The notes under the pieces are model-generated. The model worked only from the letters and a program-made list of their open reading frames with translations. It had not been told where the DNA came from and searched no databases. The position numbers and the translations under genes were made by a program. Positions 45,687-56,930 of a stretch of 64,000 nt of DNA are shown here, in pieces. Location of the stretch: NCBI GenBank assembly GCA_021234155.1, contig JAJEKV010000049.1, positions 1,639,487 to 1,703,486 of the forward strand. Direction: 5' to 3'. The stretch's first letter is position 1. The number at the start of each line of letters is the position of its first letter. Origin of the DNA: Isoetes taiwanensis. Lineage: Eukaryota > Streptophyta > Lycopodiopsida > Isoetales > Isoetaceae.

Positions 45687-46366
45687 ATGCGGGTGAAGGT
45701 CGTCTCGCGTTCCGGTAGGGAACTTGTCAAAGGAGGCGTTGCCCTTTCTGACGAGGTAAGCCTCTTGCTTTCCATGTAGCTTAATCACTTGAAACGGATT
45801 TGTTCTACTTTGGATCTGTCTGTTCAGGTTTATAGGTGTCCCCTGCTTTGAACTCATATGTTTTTTTGGGTCAATATGCTGTCTATTATTCTGTGGGATC
45901 TTAAGACATTTTGCATGATTCATGCATCATTTCCATATGCTTACAGACATGCTGCATTCTTTCTTTTTGTCTTGCACGTTTCATGGCATGGCCATCATTT
46001 ACGTGTATATAAGTTATCCATGCAATGTAGACTTAAGGCAGTTCCAGATCTGCATATTTTGTGACTTTTTTCTATCGCAATATCATTTTGTCATATGTTA
46101 ATGCAGGGCAACAGTAAATGAGCTCAAGCAAGCTATTCATAAATCTGGTAAGTGAAACGTTTACTGCAAGGCCAATGTAAAGTTATGACATATCTCAAAA
46201 GTTGCCTATACAACAGATAATTTTGCCTAATTCTTTCTTCCTGCAGTTCCAAAATATTACCCATCAAGGCAACGACTTACTTTGCCTCTGAAGACTGGCC
46301 AGGCTAGGGCAACTGTGTTGGAAACATGAAAGAAACTTGTTGAATACTTTGATGGCAATCAAGGCA
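45687..46366 (+). pseudogene. ECR: Very-long-chain enoyl-CoA reductase, exons 1-3, with stop codon
   Basis: Exon 1 (45687-45755) begins MRVKVVSRSGRELVKGGVAL, the ubiquitin-like N-terminus of plant ECR, and ends at GAG/GTAAGC. Exon 2 (46107-46147) gives ATVNELKQAIHKS between TGCAG and GTAAGT. Exon 3 (from 46247 after CTGCAG) gives VPKYYPSRQRLTLPLKTGQA, then TVLET, a TGA at 46327-46329, and KKLVEYFDGN. Joining exon 1 to exon 2 at the consensus sites shifts the frame by one base. With the stop and the absence of everything after exon 3 (the sequence changes to a LINE 3' tail), this is a pseudogene fragment. About 230 bp upstream of the ATG could still be the ECR promoter and leader. Its C-terminal counterpart lies on the opposite strand. 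Confidence 0.9.
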
Positions 46367-46456
46367 GTCGACCTCCTTTTCATGATGTATTTTTATTAAA
46401 TGAAACATCAAAACAACCTTGCCCTCAAAAAAGAAAAAAAAAAAGAAAGAGGGGGG
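46367..46456 (+). mobile_element. LINE-3 3' end with A-rich tail
   Basis: A short AT-rich stretch ends in GCCCTC, an A-rich tail (46425-46450) and a G run, directly before the second GATCTTGTAT (46457-46466). The TTACCCTC-A(n) end of copies A and B is similar. The border with ECR exon 3 is approximate. Confidence 0.6.
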
Positions 46457-47650
46457 GATCTTGTATGGCTGACCAAAGTAATGTGAGAACAGTCTGCCAA
46501 CCTGGATTTCATACAGGATTCTCCACCATAGATTACTTGATAACCCTACATATCATAACTGAGTCTGCAAAAGTGCGAGAGAATAAAGTATATTGTGCTT
46601 TTATTGACCGTACTAAAACTTTTGACATGGTGGAACGAGGAAAGCTGCAAGACAGAATGAAATTTTTGGGTGTCCTAAAAGAGTTACATGAGGCAGTACC
46701 ATGTCGTTTCAATGCGTACTTGTAGATCTTTCTTTTCCATTTGGGAAAAGGCATAAGATTCATAGCATAAAAGGGATAAAGATAGATAGATAGTAGTTTT
46801 AAAGCAAGGCTGCCCATGCTCACCATTGCTGTTTGAATTATTTATAGATGACTTAGAGCAGTGGTTACATCTATAGAGATGCATTGGCATAGATCATCAT
46901 GTTATATTGTTTAGTTGTTCTTTTTTGCTGATGCCCTGCTAATGATACTGTTCTCATAGCACACAATAGATACAAACGCACTTAGATGCGCTGCAAACAT
47001 TCTGCACAGCTCATGAGTGATATGAGTGTTAATAAGGAGAAGACTAAAGTAGTGGCTCTTGGAATTAGAGAAACTCCTCTACGTATGCTAGACAAAGAAC
47101 TTTTGGAGGTAGTAGCAGTAGATAAGTATATAGGGATGAAGTGAGCAGAAATTATAAATGGATTCTGGCTGTTATAATAAGGCATATTGGTGGATTTAGA
47201 GCATTATATAACATGATGCAAATTTGCAACAAAAGAAACTTTGGGCATTGGAATCTCAAGAAACTCTTATTTGATATTTTGTTGAAGCCGGTCGTATTGT
47301 ATGGCTTCCCAGCTTGGGTTCCACGGCTGTCAAAATTGGGATGGGCATACAGTAAAAGGGTGCAAAACTAGTTTTCGACATTCATGCTTGGTGTTAAGAT
47401 CCAGACACCATTAGCTGAAGTCAGGTTTATGTCCATGGAAACAGAAATATTGAGTCAAACACTCCATTACTTAAGCAGAGTACTGAACATGGATCTAAAA
47501 AGACTCCATAAGCGAACTTTATAGATGTCAATGTTCAAGGAAGGTGGCTAGTACCAACAGGTGTTGGATTGGGCTGCAGCTTGGGGGATTACTCTTCATA
47601 GTTGGCCGGATAACTTTTTTGATATAAGGGTCTTCGTCGGAGCAAAAATT
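46457..47650 (+). mobile_element. LINE-X, 3' part (reverse transcriptase palm to C-terminus)
   Basis: Continues the reverse transcriptase left at 29392: GFHTGFSTIDYLITLHII, KVYCAFIDRTKTFDMV (motif A), KQGCPCSPLLFELFIDDLEQ (motif B region, about 46800), a disrupted catalytic region near 46920, EKTKVVALGI, WNLKKLLFDILLKPVVLYGF and FKEGGWYQQVLDWAAAWGI. Many stops and frame changes show it is old. Joining 29392 to 46467 restores motif order with no missing motif, which is why the DNA between is called a later insertion. Confidence 0.8.
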
Positions 47651-47769
47651 ATCAACAAATACTGGCATTTGCCACTTGGAAAAGAGGTAAAAGCAAGATT
47701 TTATAGGTTTGAGTTTAATGCGCAAGCACAACAAGTACCTGTGAGTGTGCATGCAAAACTGGCAACCCT

Positions 47770-49015
47770 CTCTTTGTGGCAGCCTATGACTTTCCACATG
47801 TTGAAAGCAACTTCCATCACACCCACTCGGATGTAGATAGGCTGGACCCCTATGTCGATCTATATAATGACATACAGTAGCACAAGCAATTGGGTAGTGT
47901 CATACTCATTGGAGACTTCAATGCACACACTAGCGTGGAACAACCCATGAGATTTGACCCCTTGGCCGATGATGTGTTGCAATTGCGTCCTTCAGAAGAA
48001 GCTTGGTCGCATGTCACGCGCTATGGTAAGCAGTTGTTGTCGCTCTGCAATACCTTTGACCTGGTAATTTGCAATGGATTGACACAGTGGCCGTCCTCCC
48101 ACAAGCACGCTACACTTGCAGGCAGAAGAATCAGGGTGGCGGATTTAGTGTGGTGGACTATGTATTGGTGGCTAAGCAGGATATGCATGTTACTAAGCAC
48201 TTATGAGTCGGAACAAATAGTAGGGATGAGGAGGTACACTCAAACTACCTACCATTTTATTTGCAGCAGGATTGGCAGGTTGTTTTCAACCTCCTGTGGT
48301 ACACCTTCTCGCATGCATCAGCTGCGATTGAACTCAAACATGCAGAGGCTTATTCCCAAATGCTCACAAATGGCTTAGTAGGCATTCTGGGGTTCTTTAT
48401 ACTAAAGCAACAAGAGGACCATCTGATTGACGTCCTCGGGGCTGCAGTAGAAATGTGCTTTGGCAGGAGTTGCCCTCGACAGACCTTGGGGACTACAACC
48501 TTCCTGCATAACTAGTGGTTTCATGCTGAGTGCAAGGAACACAAACACTGGCTCCGTCAGGTTACAAACACTGCTCTATCCCCGCCGCGGATAGACAATA
48601 CCACCTTAGGCAGGTTGCAGCTGACAGGTCAACCATTTGATAGTAGTATGGGGGTGTGCCAAGGATGTCCTCTCTTTTCTACATTGTTTGGGCTGTACAT
48701 TGATCAGTTGGAAAGCTGGCTTATTGGAAATGGAGATGACAGAGCTCAACTCGTGCATCAAATTACCAAGCAATTAATATATGCTAATGATATGGACCTC
48801 CTAGCGTACACTCTGGCGGACATGCCAGGCCCTGAGGTGCTAGACATATTCTGCCCGCATCAACCTGGTCAAGACTATGGTGGTCCTCATATTATCCTCA
48901 CGTCAACCAAGGGCCCCCTTCTTCAGTTAACAGGGGCAAAATGTGGAAGTGGCACCCACCTACAAATATTGGGGAGAGTGGAGTTCCGTTCTACTATGCA
49001 CTGGGACGTTTAATT
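47770..49015 (+). mobile_element. Second LINE-X-type fragment: endonuclease, then reverse transcriptase
   Basis: A degenerate frame reads SDVDRLDPYVDLYNDIQ, VILIGDFNAHTSVEQ (GDFN), YGKQLLSLCNTFDLVICNGL and TQWPSSHKH: the second half of an APE-type endonuclease. At 48615-49013 DSSMGVCQGCPLFSTLFGLY and IDQLESWL are reverse transcriptase motif B, and LIYANDMDLLAY is a damaged YADD (YAND). The part between (48380-48600) is too short for the N-terminal reverse transcriptase, so there is an internal deletion. The order endonuclease then polymerase shows a separate copy from the one ending near 47650. Confidence 0.75.
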
Positions 49016-49687
49016 CCATCTGACTACGAGCCATAGGGTGGGTTCAGCTCCTGCATGTTCTCAAATTATTTGCTCGAATTAATACATCAAGTTGTCCTAG
49101 CGATTCTAGCCTGTAAACTAGTGAGGTCGGGAGGACACAATAGAAGTCCAATTTTTGCATATCAAGAACTGAAATCCTTTTGACTTAATGCAAAACTTCT
49201 TTCGCAATGAGTTGAACAAAAGAAATGTTGCTGCTGCAATAAAGTTCTCGGTAGTATAACGATTGGAACTTAATTCCTTGGGAGCATGAGAAAATATAAA
49301 AGAAAAGATCATAAAACAAGAAGAACATGTTTTTTTGGCTTGACACTTTGTTCATAAACGTCAACTGCCACCTAAAGGTACCATTTGGGATTGATAAAAA
49401 AAGTCAAAATAACAAAACAATGTTAAAATCAGTATTCTTATTTTTATTTTTCGTTTGGAAGATGTGCATAGATGTTTGCAATTAGCTTGACTACAAGCCA
49501 TATATCTTCCCGTTCTTCTTGAGTAAATTTTAATTTAAATGGAAAGGCTACATCACATTTCATGACTTTAGTGCACGGGCATCCATATTGCGATTTAATA
49601 AGAAAAATTCATGGATGTAGTTTAAGCCTCTAACCACATATAACCATTCATGGCCGATTCAATGCCTTCATTACATTGTTTATTGTT

Positions 49688-49932
49688 ACATTGCATAGGT
49701 GCGATTTACATGCACCAGCATTATCACAACGGTATCCTTTTTGCTTAGAGAATCTTAACGAAAAAGTGGTGACAGGCGCGAGTAACAACTAGTGCTTTTT
49801 CGTGGATGACTCTCCACAACGACACATGTAATTTGCTTACATGCACTATAATCACGACGGTGCTATGTTTTACCTGACGAAACATGAAGAAAAATGGTGA
49901 TGGTCGCTAAGAACGGCCATCCAATTTTTCGT
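49688..49932. repeat. Diverged tandem repeat, about 130 bp, two copies
   Basis: 49690-49812 and 49822-49932 share in order a TTACATGCAC stretch, ATCAC(A/G)ACGGT, a GAAAAA(G)TGGTGA stretch and TTTTTCGTGGATG(A/G)CTCT. Similarity is moderate and the unit is non-coding. Confidence 0.65.
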
Positions 49933-50384
49933 GGATGGCTCTGGCTCAATGGCGAGATGTCGATGCAAAGATGCATTTTTTACGAGCATACCTTGTGGAC
50001 CTTAAATCTTGTTTCTACTATGGAGCTCGCACATCCAATTTCCATGTAAATATCGGACACCACCATGATTAAACTAGTTCAAATGACATAATTCTATAAG
50101 TCCACCCTAACTAATAAGATGTGCATTTCACCAATGTGCTTTTTTTCATGATATGGAAGGGGATATACCACGGGTATGCCAGTCGTTAAATATGACTGCA
50201 TCCAATATTTTCGGTGCTCCATCCCACTTGATGAGACATCATCATATCTTTGGAGGTTCAAACTAGTCTATGATGATGTAGAAAACTGGAAGTGGACATG
50301 ATTGCACTTGATGCAAACATGTTGATGTTGGGAGGTGGGAGATTAGGTGGCACAAAATGTAAACACCCGTGTTGGCAGATACAG

Positions 50385-50660
50385 TGTAGGCAATACACCA
50401 TTCTGCCCGCATAAAATACTCAATGCCAGGACTGGAGTTACCCTTTCTGGTAATTCAAGTAGCACTTACACCATTCTTACCATTCTGCCATCATAAAATA
50501 ATCCCAGGGTTGAAGTTACCCTTTTTGGTAAATCAAGCAGCATTTACACGATTTGCCCACATAAAATAGCCAATGCCAGGGTTGGAGTTTTTTTTTTTTT
50601 TTTTTTTTTTTTTTGGGTTGGAGTTACTCTTTTTGGTAATTCAAGTAGCAGTGCGAGAGA
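50385..50660. repeat. Tandem repeat of about 75-100 bp, three copies
   Basis: Each copy has CATAAAATA, then CCAGG(A/G)(C/T)TG(A/G)AGTT, ACCCTTT(C/T)TGGTAA-TCAAG and AGCA-TTACAC. Copies start near 50390, 50480 and 50550. The third is split by the poly(T) insertion at 50590. Confidence 0.8.
50590..50614 (-). mobile_element. Poly(T) insertion flanked by an 11-bp duplication
   Basis: A run of 25 T is flanked by GGGTTGGAGTT at 50579-50589 and 50615-50625. Because the neighbouring repeat copies have this word only once, the second copy is a target duplication. This is what a completely truncated retroposon on the minus strand (only its A tail) would leave. Confidence 0.7.
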
Positions 50661-51378
50661 GCGGCGGAAGGCGACGTGAATTTAAGTCATAGGTTCATGT
50701 GGGACATTTGTATTGGAGCATGATTTTACACTTCTACATGCCAACGGGTGTATGAATTAGATTAAATGGCAATGGTGAAGAACAAAATTGACATTTGAAC
50801 TGCAAATGTACACTACACCCACCTAGGATACAAGTCCCCTTAGATCTTCGTTTATTTTATAAGGGATCTAATTAACCGCCTGGATCTGCTCCCCCAATGC
50901 CTTCAACGGCTCGATCTTGCCGACACTTCCCATGAATTTTGTGCCCGCTGTAACAACGCGGAAAACGCAGATGCCCTGCTCCTGATTCGAGCTTACAGAT
51001 CCGCCCTTCTCTGGCCCCTTTCTACCTAGTTCTGTTCAGAGATCCTGCCCTCCCTATTCCGCATTTATATGGTGTTTTTTTTACCGGAATTGCCCTGTTT
51101 TCTCATTCTTCATACATAGATTTCAATTCATATGTATTGAATTGGTGATCACAAGTGGATTCGGAAGTTGGGTGTTTTAAACGAACTTGTGGGCATTTGT
51201 TCTGCTGAAATTTAGGGCTTTCTAGGAGCAATTGTTTGCATTTCATTAGCCGGACTAAGATCTTGATTGAGGAGCTTCACGTCGGGCATGCAGTATTGTG
51301 GTCAAACATAGGGTTCAAACTGGTTGCATGGGGCAAGGAGGGCGGGCGGCCCTTTACAGCAATAAGCGTGTCTTCAGT

Positions 51379-53994
51379 ATGGCTGGCGAGGAAACAAAGG
51401 AAAGGACCCGGCGGCATGTGGAGGATGATACTCCAGAATTCATTGAGCATAGTGTTACTAAGCTCGATACGTTAGCTGGAATTGCTATCAAATATGGTAT
51501 TGAGGTAAGTCTTATGCTGCTAAAAATACGTCTCAAATTAGGGCATATGTTATTCAGGAGTGTACCTTGTTGCTGTGAGCATATAATATGGCATTTTCAA
51601 TCTTTATGCAGTCATGTACATAATAACATCTTGCATTTGTTCTTGGCTTCATGTACTGGGACATTAGGCCAGGTTGCATTAAGTCCTTGGAACGAAAATA
51701 CCAGCTCTTCGCATATTTATGATCACATTTCAATCTATAATGCTAGGAAGCTAATGTTCACAATCAGTAGGTGCCTTTCTATTCCCTCGTACTGAAGATT
51801 TTGATTGGGAAGATTTGTTTTCTTATTTTTTAAGGAAATTTCTCTGAATGACCAGGTTGCAGATGTCAAAAGACTGAATGGCCTAACTACTGACATACAA
51901 ATGTTTGCTCGTAAGACTTTGCGGATTCCTGTATCAAGAATTGCATCAACAACTAAAGGGCACCAGTCAAGCTCAGCAGCCAATGGGTAAGCAAAATGAT
52001 AGAATAATTCCCTTTGTTAAATGTCTTCATCCTGCTGGCATTGAATAGGTTCATAAGCTGGCATGAGCTTTGCAGATTATATTTGTTCTTAAGGCCATGA
52101 TTGTTGTACCAGAACCTAGAAGAGCATAGAACCGGAATGAAAATCACTAACAAACACTGTCTGAAAAGTACTAACAAACACTTTCCCATGAGTTATTTAA
52201 TAATTTCCTAACAAGGTAAGGAAGGTGTGCTCAACAAGTCGATGTATTCTCGCTGTTAAAGAAGAGGAGTAGCGATTAGGGAGTCTATAGAAGGAAGTTT
52301 TGAGAGAAAGTTGCACTGAGTTACAGCCAAATTAGTATTGCATTATAGCTTATATATCCATGTAGGTTGGCATATACCAACTTGATGCCCAACGAGCATT
52401 GGCACCAACATTTGCAAACAAATCCCTGTGCTCTGCAAAAGATTGCAAACAGGTTTGCAAATTAGAAAACTTTGAAGGTTACAAAATTCAGCAAAAATTT
52501 ATATTATGGTGAGGACTTCAAATGCAAGACACGCTTGAAACTTTTACGCCACAGTTTAAAGGCCATGAATGCTTTGAGCTGAGGGCCACTAGCAGCATGG
52601 CACTCCTCAACTCAAATGTGTTGCATGCTTACATTGTGGCCCCATCTCTTTTGGTTGGCGGGTTTCATTGGATTACAGGAATTGGTGTGCATACAAGCCT
52701 AATTATTTTATAGTCATCCTCGTCTATTTTATTTCAGAAGTGTTTAGCATTTATCCAAGCCGGGGAAGTATATATCCATGCCTATGGAAGGCAGTAAGAA
52801 ATGATCATATCTGTTGTCCACTTTCAAATAACAGCTGGAGCTGGCGCTGAATGTTAATCTAGGAAAGTTTGTTTTCCTGCTGACATCTTTGAAGAATATA
52901 CAGATTTATCAATTAGGTAAAGTTCGAAGTTATAAAAGGTATCACCTATTAGAAAACAAAATGGACTGCGAAATAAGGAAAGGAGGTTTCTTTGTAGTGT
53001 CTTGCCATGAGACACACTCTAAGATGTGTGTGTACAGAGTTCTGGGTGGAAGTAATAGAAGTGAACCATGAGCAAATAGAATAAGTTAGGATTCTTTCTG
53101 GTAGAGAAATTAGAGCATTATTTCTAATGTTTTAAGTCTACTGCTATTTCTTTTATGTGTAGGTATAGTTACAAGACCCCAGATCCTCCACCACGACTTG
53201 GGAGGCATTCGTACTCTTCTTCATGCAATGCGCCCTTCTTATGTAAGAGTGGCGAAAGAGATTCTGACCCTAGTTCTGTTGGTTCTTCTATTGGTCTTCT
53301 GAGGGGATATTATGGACTTGCATCTTCTTCGAAGTCAGAAATTGAGACTGAAATGTGCTGCTATAATAGCAGTTATCAAGCAGAAGATAATGCATCTAGA
53401 GATTATGGCTCCTCTTCTGATCATGCTAGGCAGTTTGGAGCTTCTCTGCCAGAGACGAAAAGCAAATCAGCTTTTAGGAGTAAAATCCATAATATGATGA
53501 ATACAGCAAAGGAGTTGGTTATTAATGAAGTAGAGAAAGCGAACGAACATTTAGTAAGACGGCGTACTAAAGCTGATGGAACTGTTGACGGGACTGATTT
53601 GCTGCCTAAGTCAGACCCAGGCGTTGGAGAGAAGGGTCCTGGCAGAGCGCCCAGACCAAAGACATCATCGAAGGTTGTCTCTGAACTGGATTTTGATAGC
53701 TCATCTGTCCGTACATTGTTTAATCCATCTTGGAAACCTACCGAAAATGGTATTAAAGGACTGGGAATTACTGGGAAAACAGTAGAGGATTTGATTTCAA
53801 AAATAAAGAAGTCCTCAAGCACTTCAAACTTGCAAGAGGATAAGAAGCTTACACAGGTCAATGGCATGCATAGAAATGGGAGTAGAGGAGATTTAATTAT
53901 CATGGGCCAAGGGACTAGTCAGGGTATTACAGTGCCACTGTTGGAAGGTCTGAAGCCCACATCATCATGGCGTAGCAAGGCTGCTCTAGATTAG
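51379..53994 (+). CDS. LysM domain protein of the plant intracellular type, three exons
   Basis: Exons 51379-51504, 51856-51986 and 53163-53994 join in frame (1089 nt, 362 residues). All introns are GT-AG: GAG/GTAAGT, ACCAG/GTT, GG/GTAAGC and TGTAG/G. Exons 1-2 hold one LysM domain (about residues 22-66): EHSVTKLDTLAGIAIKYGIE, then VADVKRLNGLTTDIQMFARK. LysM motifs bind N-acetylglucosamine polymers in many proteins, but this family has no signal peptide or membrane segment and its function is not established; the known Arabidopsis relatives are annotated only as LysM-domain proteins. The remaining 290 residues are Ser-rich and probably disordered, with a Pro-rich YKTPDPPPRLGRHSYSSS after the second junction and a basic end (SWRSKAALD). 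The start is the ATG that gives MAGEETKERTRRHVED; an in-frame GTG-containing extension upstream is less likely. No damage is seen, so this appears to be a working gene. Confidence 0.9.
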
Positions 53995-55253
53995 TTTGGG
54001 ACGTACATATCCGTAACTTATGCCGCTGTTTTTCGCAGATGAGAATTGCGCAATTGCTTGGTCTACTATGTTGGCTGCAGCATTGTGATGTTTATTGATG
54101 GTCTACTGGTAAAAGATTTATTCATTCTTTTAATCCTGGAAAGGAGGTATACATTGTATTCTGCATAAAAAGAGATCTTGTACAGGCCATATAATATAGG
54201 TTCATCTTTGTAACCAGGATATGCAATATAGAATGCGCTGTTCCTAATCTTTTGTCCTTTTTAATCCCTGTCCAACCAGTTTTGCTGAAATGATGGTATG
54301 GAGGAAGACTGTTGTGATGGGAAGGTTTACTGGAGTAATAATTTTCATTGTGGTCGGTTTGATTTTTGGGCATCTCATATTTATTTAAAATGTGAAGCTG
54401 ATACTTAAATGTTTCATGGTGTGTTTCTTCATCTAAGTGGCTGGCAACAGCTTGAGGGGTCGTACAGAATTGGCATAAAAGCCATCCATGAGATTGTGCT
54501 GTGTTTTTCTTAAATAAAATGCTAAGCTGACATTTAATGTTTTGCGTTCTTCTAAATGACAGCAGCTTGAGGTGTTGTAATTGTACAGCCAATTTTTTGG
54601 CATAAGACAGCATGTACGTTTTTGGGACATGGTGTTAAGAATATTTCACAGATATCTATTCTATCGAAGCTTTACGGGAGCAGTTTATGTCACATTGCAG
54701 TTCTACTTCTTTTTCACTTGGTATGTATTTTGCCCATTTTTTTACATGGTGCATGCCCAACATCCAACGTCATTGAAGTGCTGCTCTATGGCAGCGTTGG
54801 AATTACATCTACATGGTGCATGCCCAACATCCAACGTCATTGAAATGTTGCTCTATGGCAGCCATGGAATTACATCTTCAGGTAGCTACTAAGGAAAGAC
54901 CACATCCAGGATTCCACTTGGATGCAATGCATTTTGAATTTGAATATGAATTAATGTAGGGTTCACATGACGACAATGGAGGCAGCTGATTCCACCAGGC
55001 TGAATCAGGGCTGGCCCTTTTTTTCAGCAACAGATTCACATACAAATAGCTCACAGATTCATGGGCTGAATTCCTGTTGAAGAATTTGGTCTAAAATTTT
55101 GCAAATTAGCTGCCTTCAGCAGGCGCAAGATGGACAGTCCGCGCTGAGGCCTAGATCCCGCACTGGCTCAGCTGCAAGTCCGGGCTGATAGAAAACTACG
55201 GCCCGTGAACTGCACCTTAGAAGACAAGCATGTGAACCGCCAATAAGAAGACA
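53995..55253. other. 3' flank of the LysM gene, no gene recognised
   Basis: Presumed 3' untranslated region followed by AT-rich intergenic DNA. Frames on both strands lack recognisable domains. Contains the 67-bp tandem duplication at 54745-54878. Confidence 0.5.
54745..54878. repeat. 67-bp tandem duplication
   Basis: Two adjacent copies starting at 54745 and 54812, both beginning CATGGTGCATGCCCAACATC and ending GGAATTACATCT. They differ at a handful of positions, so the duplication is moderately recent. Confidence 0.93.
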
Positions 55254-55495
55254 ACGTTAGTCAAGATTCTTCTTGAGAAGATAAAATGCACGCATGCTTC
55301 TTGCAAAATACCCGTATACAACATGGCAACTAGGCTCTTCTTCCTCAGTCATGTGCAGATGATTAGTAGGTAAATCGACCCAGTTGCCATGTTGTGGCGG
55401 CCTGGAACTGGGTCGCGATTCTAGCTCGCTCTAGAATCTGCTCCCTAGTTTCCATGCCGCCATACATCTATGTGATTGTGGAGTCCCTTGCAGGG

Positions 55496-56930
55496 TTCAG
55501 TTTACCCCCTAATTTTCTAATGACAAGGCACTTTTTTTTGGTTTTTCATATGACAGAATGTTGATCAATTTGAACCTTTTAACTAACATACAAAAATTTT
55601 AATTGACGGAAGACCGTCTTTCAATTATAAACTTAGAACAAAAAGGTAAGTTACATAGTAGTAACTACTAACATAAATATACAGCTAAAAAGTTAAGAGT
55701 AGCATCAACAACATAATTCAAGATTCATCAAGAGACATTGCTGCTCTTTCTTTCTTCATTCCAAGCATCAAAGCATGCTTTCCAATCCATGTGTTCAAAT
55801 GGTTATTCCACATGGAAACCATCGTAGTTGCATTCAACGTTTCCAGGTTCATGCGGGCCCTCATACCACTCTTGACGTTATTTTGGAGGGAGAAACCTCT
55901 CCACAAGATGCTGTGCTTCCTAGAATAACCATGCAACATTGTCATAGACTCATAATAGACTCATAAGCGCTAGAAAACTGTTTCACCAACTATCTGCTGT
56001 TCCATCCTCCTCTCGACAAACAGTCCAAGCCACCAACATATTTTTATTCTTGGCTGCCCTAAAAAGTGTCCCAACAAAGTCTTCTCTCTCACTCAAACAA
56101 CGAGCTACATCTATCTTTGAACTAAATTTAGCAAGCAATTTGCCCAACCAATCAAAGGTCTCTTTGCTCGCTCTGACTGAAAGGTGGTGAATAAACCAAG
56201 CCACAGACTCCACACAGACGCCATTTTGTGAAAAAGAGGGGAAAGAACAAAAAAAAAGCTCTGAGCATTACCGGCTTACTGCAAAGAGCCATGACAGGCA
56301 GCTAACAGAGCAGAAATAACTCGGATTTCCCAAATTGGTGGATTCGTTGGGAAATGGGAGAATCTAGGAGGAATTAGAAATGTAGAAGTTTAAAAAAAAA
56401 TATTTTTTAATGTTACCTAATTCATTATTCTATTAGAGGTAAGGTACATTAACTCGATATGCCTATAAAACAACCCTAGTACTTATACAAAAATGAAAGG
56501 CAAATTTATATTTGCGACCTTTCAAATGACATACATATTTTTTCTTTGGCCTTTCTATATGACAGGCAAATTGATATTTCTTACCCTTCATATGCAGGGC
56601 AATTTTTTTTTCTACCTGTTTTGTCAGGCAAAAAAGCCAAAAACAGGCATGAAAGCCGTCAAACTTGAAGCCCTCGTTTGTTATAGTAGGGCATAACACC
56701 CTCGTTCAAGGGTGTTATCCGCCGTAACAACCTATGCCCAAGAGTTTTATGTGGTTTTGTAGTGGTTTTATGGTGGTTTTCATAATAATCTAAGTGTTTA
56801 TGGCCATCTGACATAACAAACTAGGTGTTTATGCACTTTTTAATGTGTTACTGGTGGGTAATGCCACTGCAACCAACGGCTGAGATCTGATCTCAGCATT
56901 AAAACTTGAGGGCCAGGTTGTTAAGGGGAC
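55496..56930. other. 1.4-kb segment present only in duplication unit 1; unidentified coding-like stretch on minus strand
   Basis: From 56213 down to 55985 the minus strand reads SVAWFIHHLSVRASKETFDW, LGKLLAKFSSKIDVARCLSE and FVGTLFRAAKNKNMLVAWTV, ending at a stop after GTADSW. Further broken words follow to 55718. It has the helical look of a real protein, but I do not recognise the family. No ATG start in this frame was found. The rest (56230-56930) is AT-rich, with a TATTTCTTAC/ATTTGCGACC-type short repeat near 56500-56600. Confidence 0.3.

Larger units (their letters stand above)
49016..51378. other. Intergenic upstream of the LysM gene
   Basis: No gene recognised. Contains a two-copy degenerate repeat (49688-49932), a three-copy repeat (50385-50660) and a poly(T) insertion. 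The GC-richer last 500 bp (about 50880-51378) probably contains the LysM gene promoter and 5' leader; no clear TATA box was seen. Confidence 0.5.

Noticed and set aside
53421-53903. 160-codon minus-strand protein
   Set aside because: Complete overlap with the third exon of the LysM gene, whose plus-strand frame is supported by splicing and family similarity.
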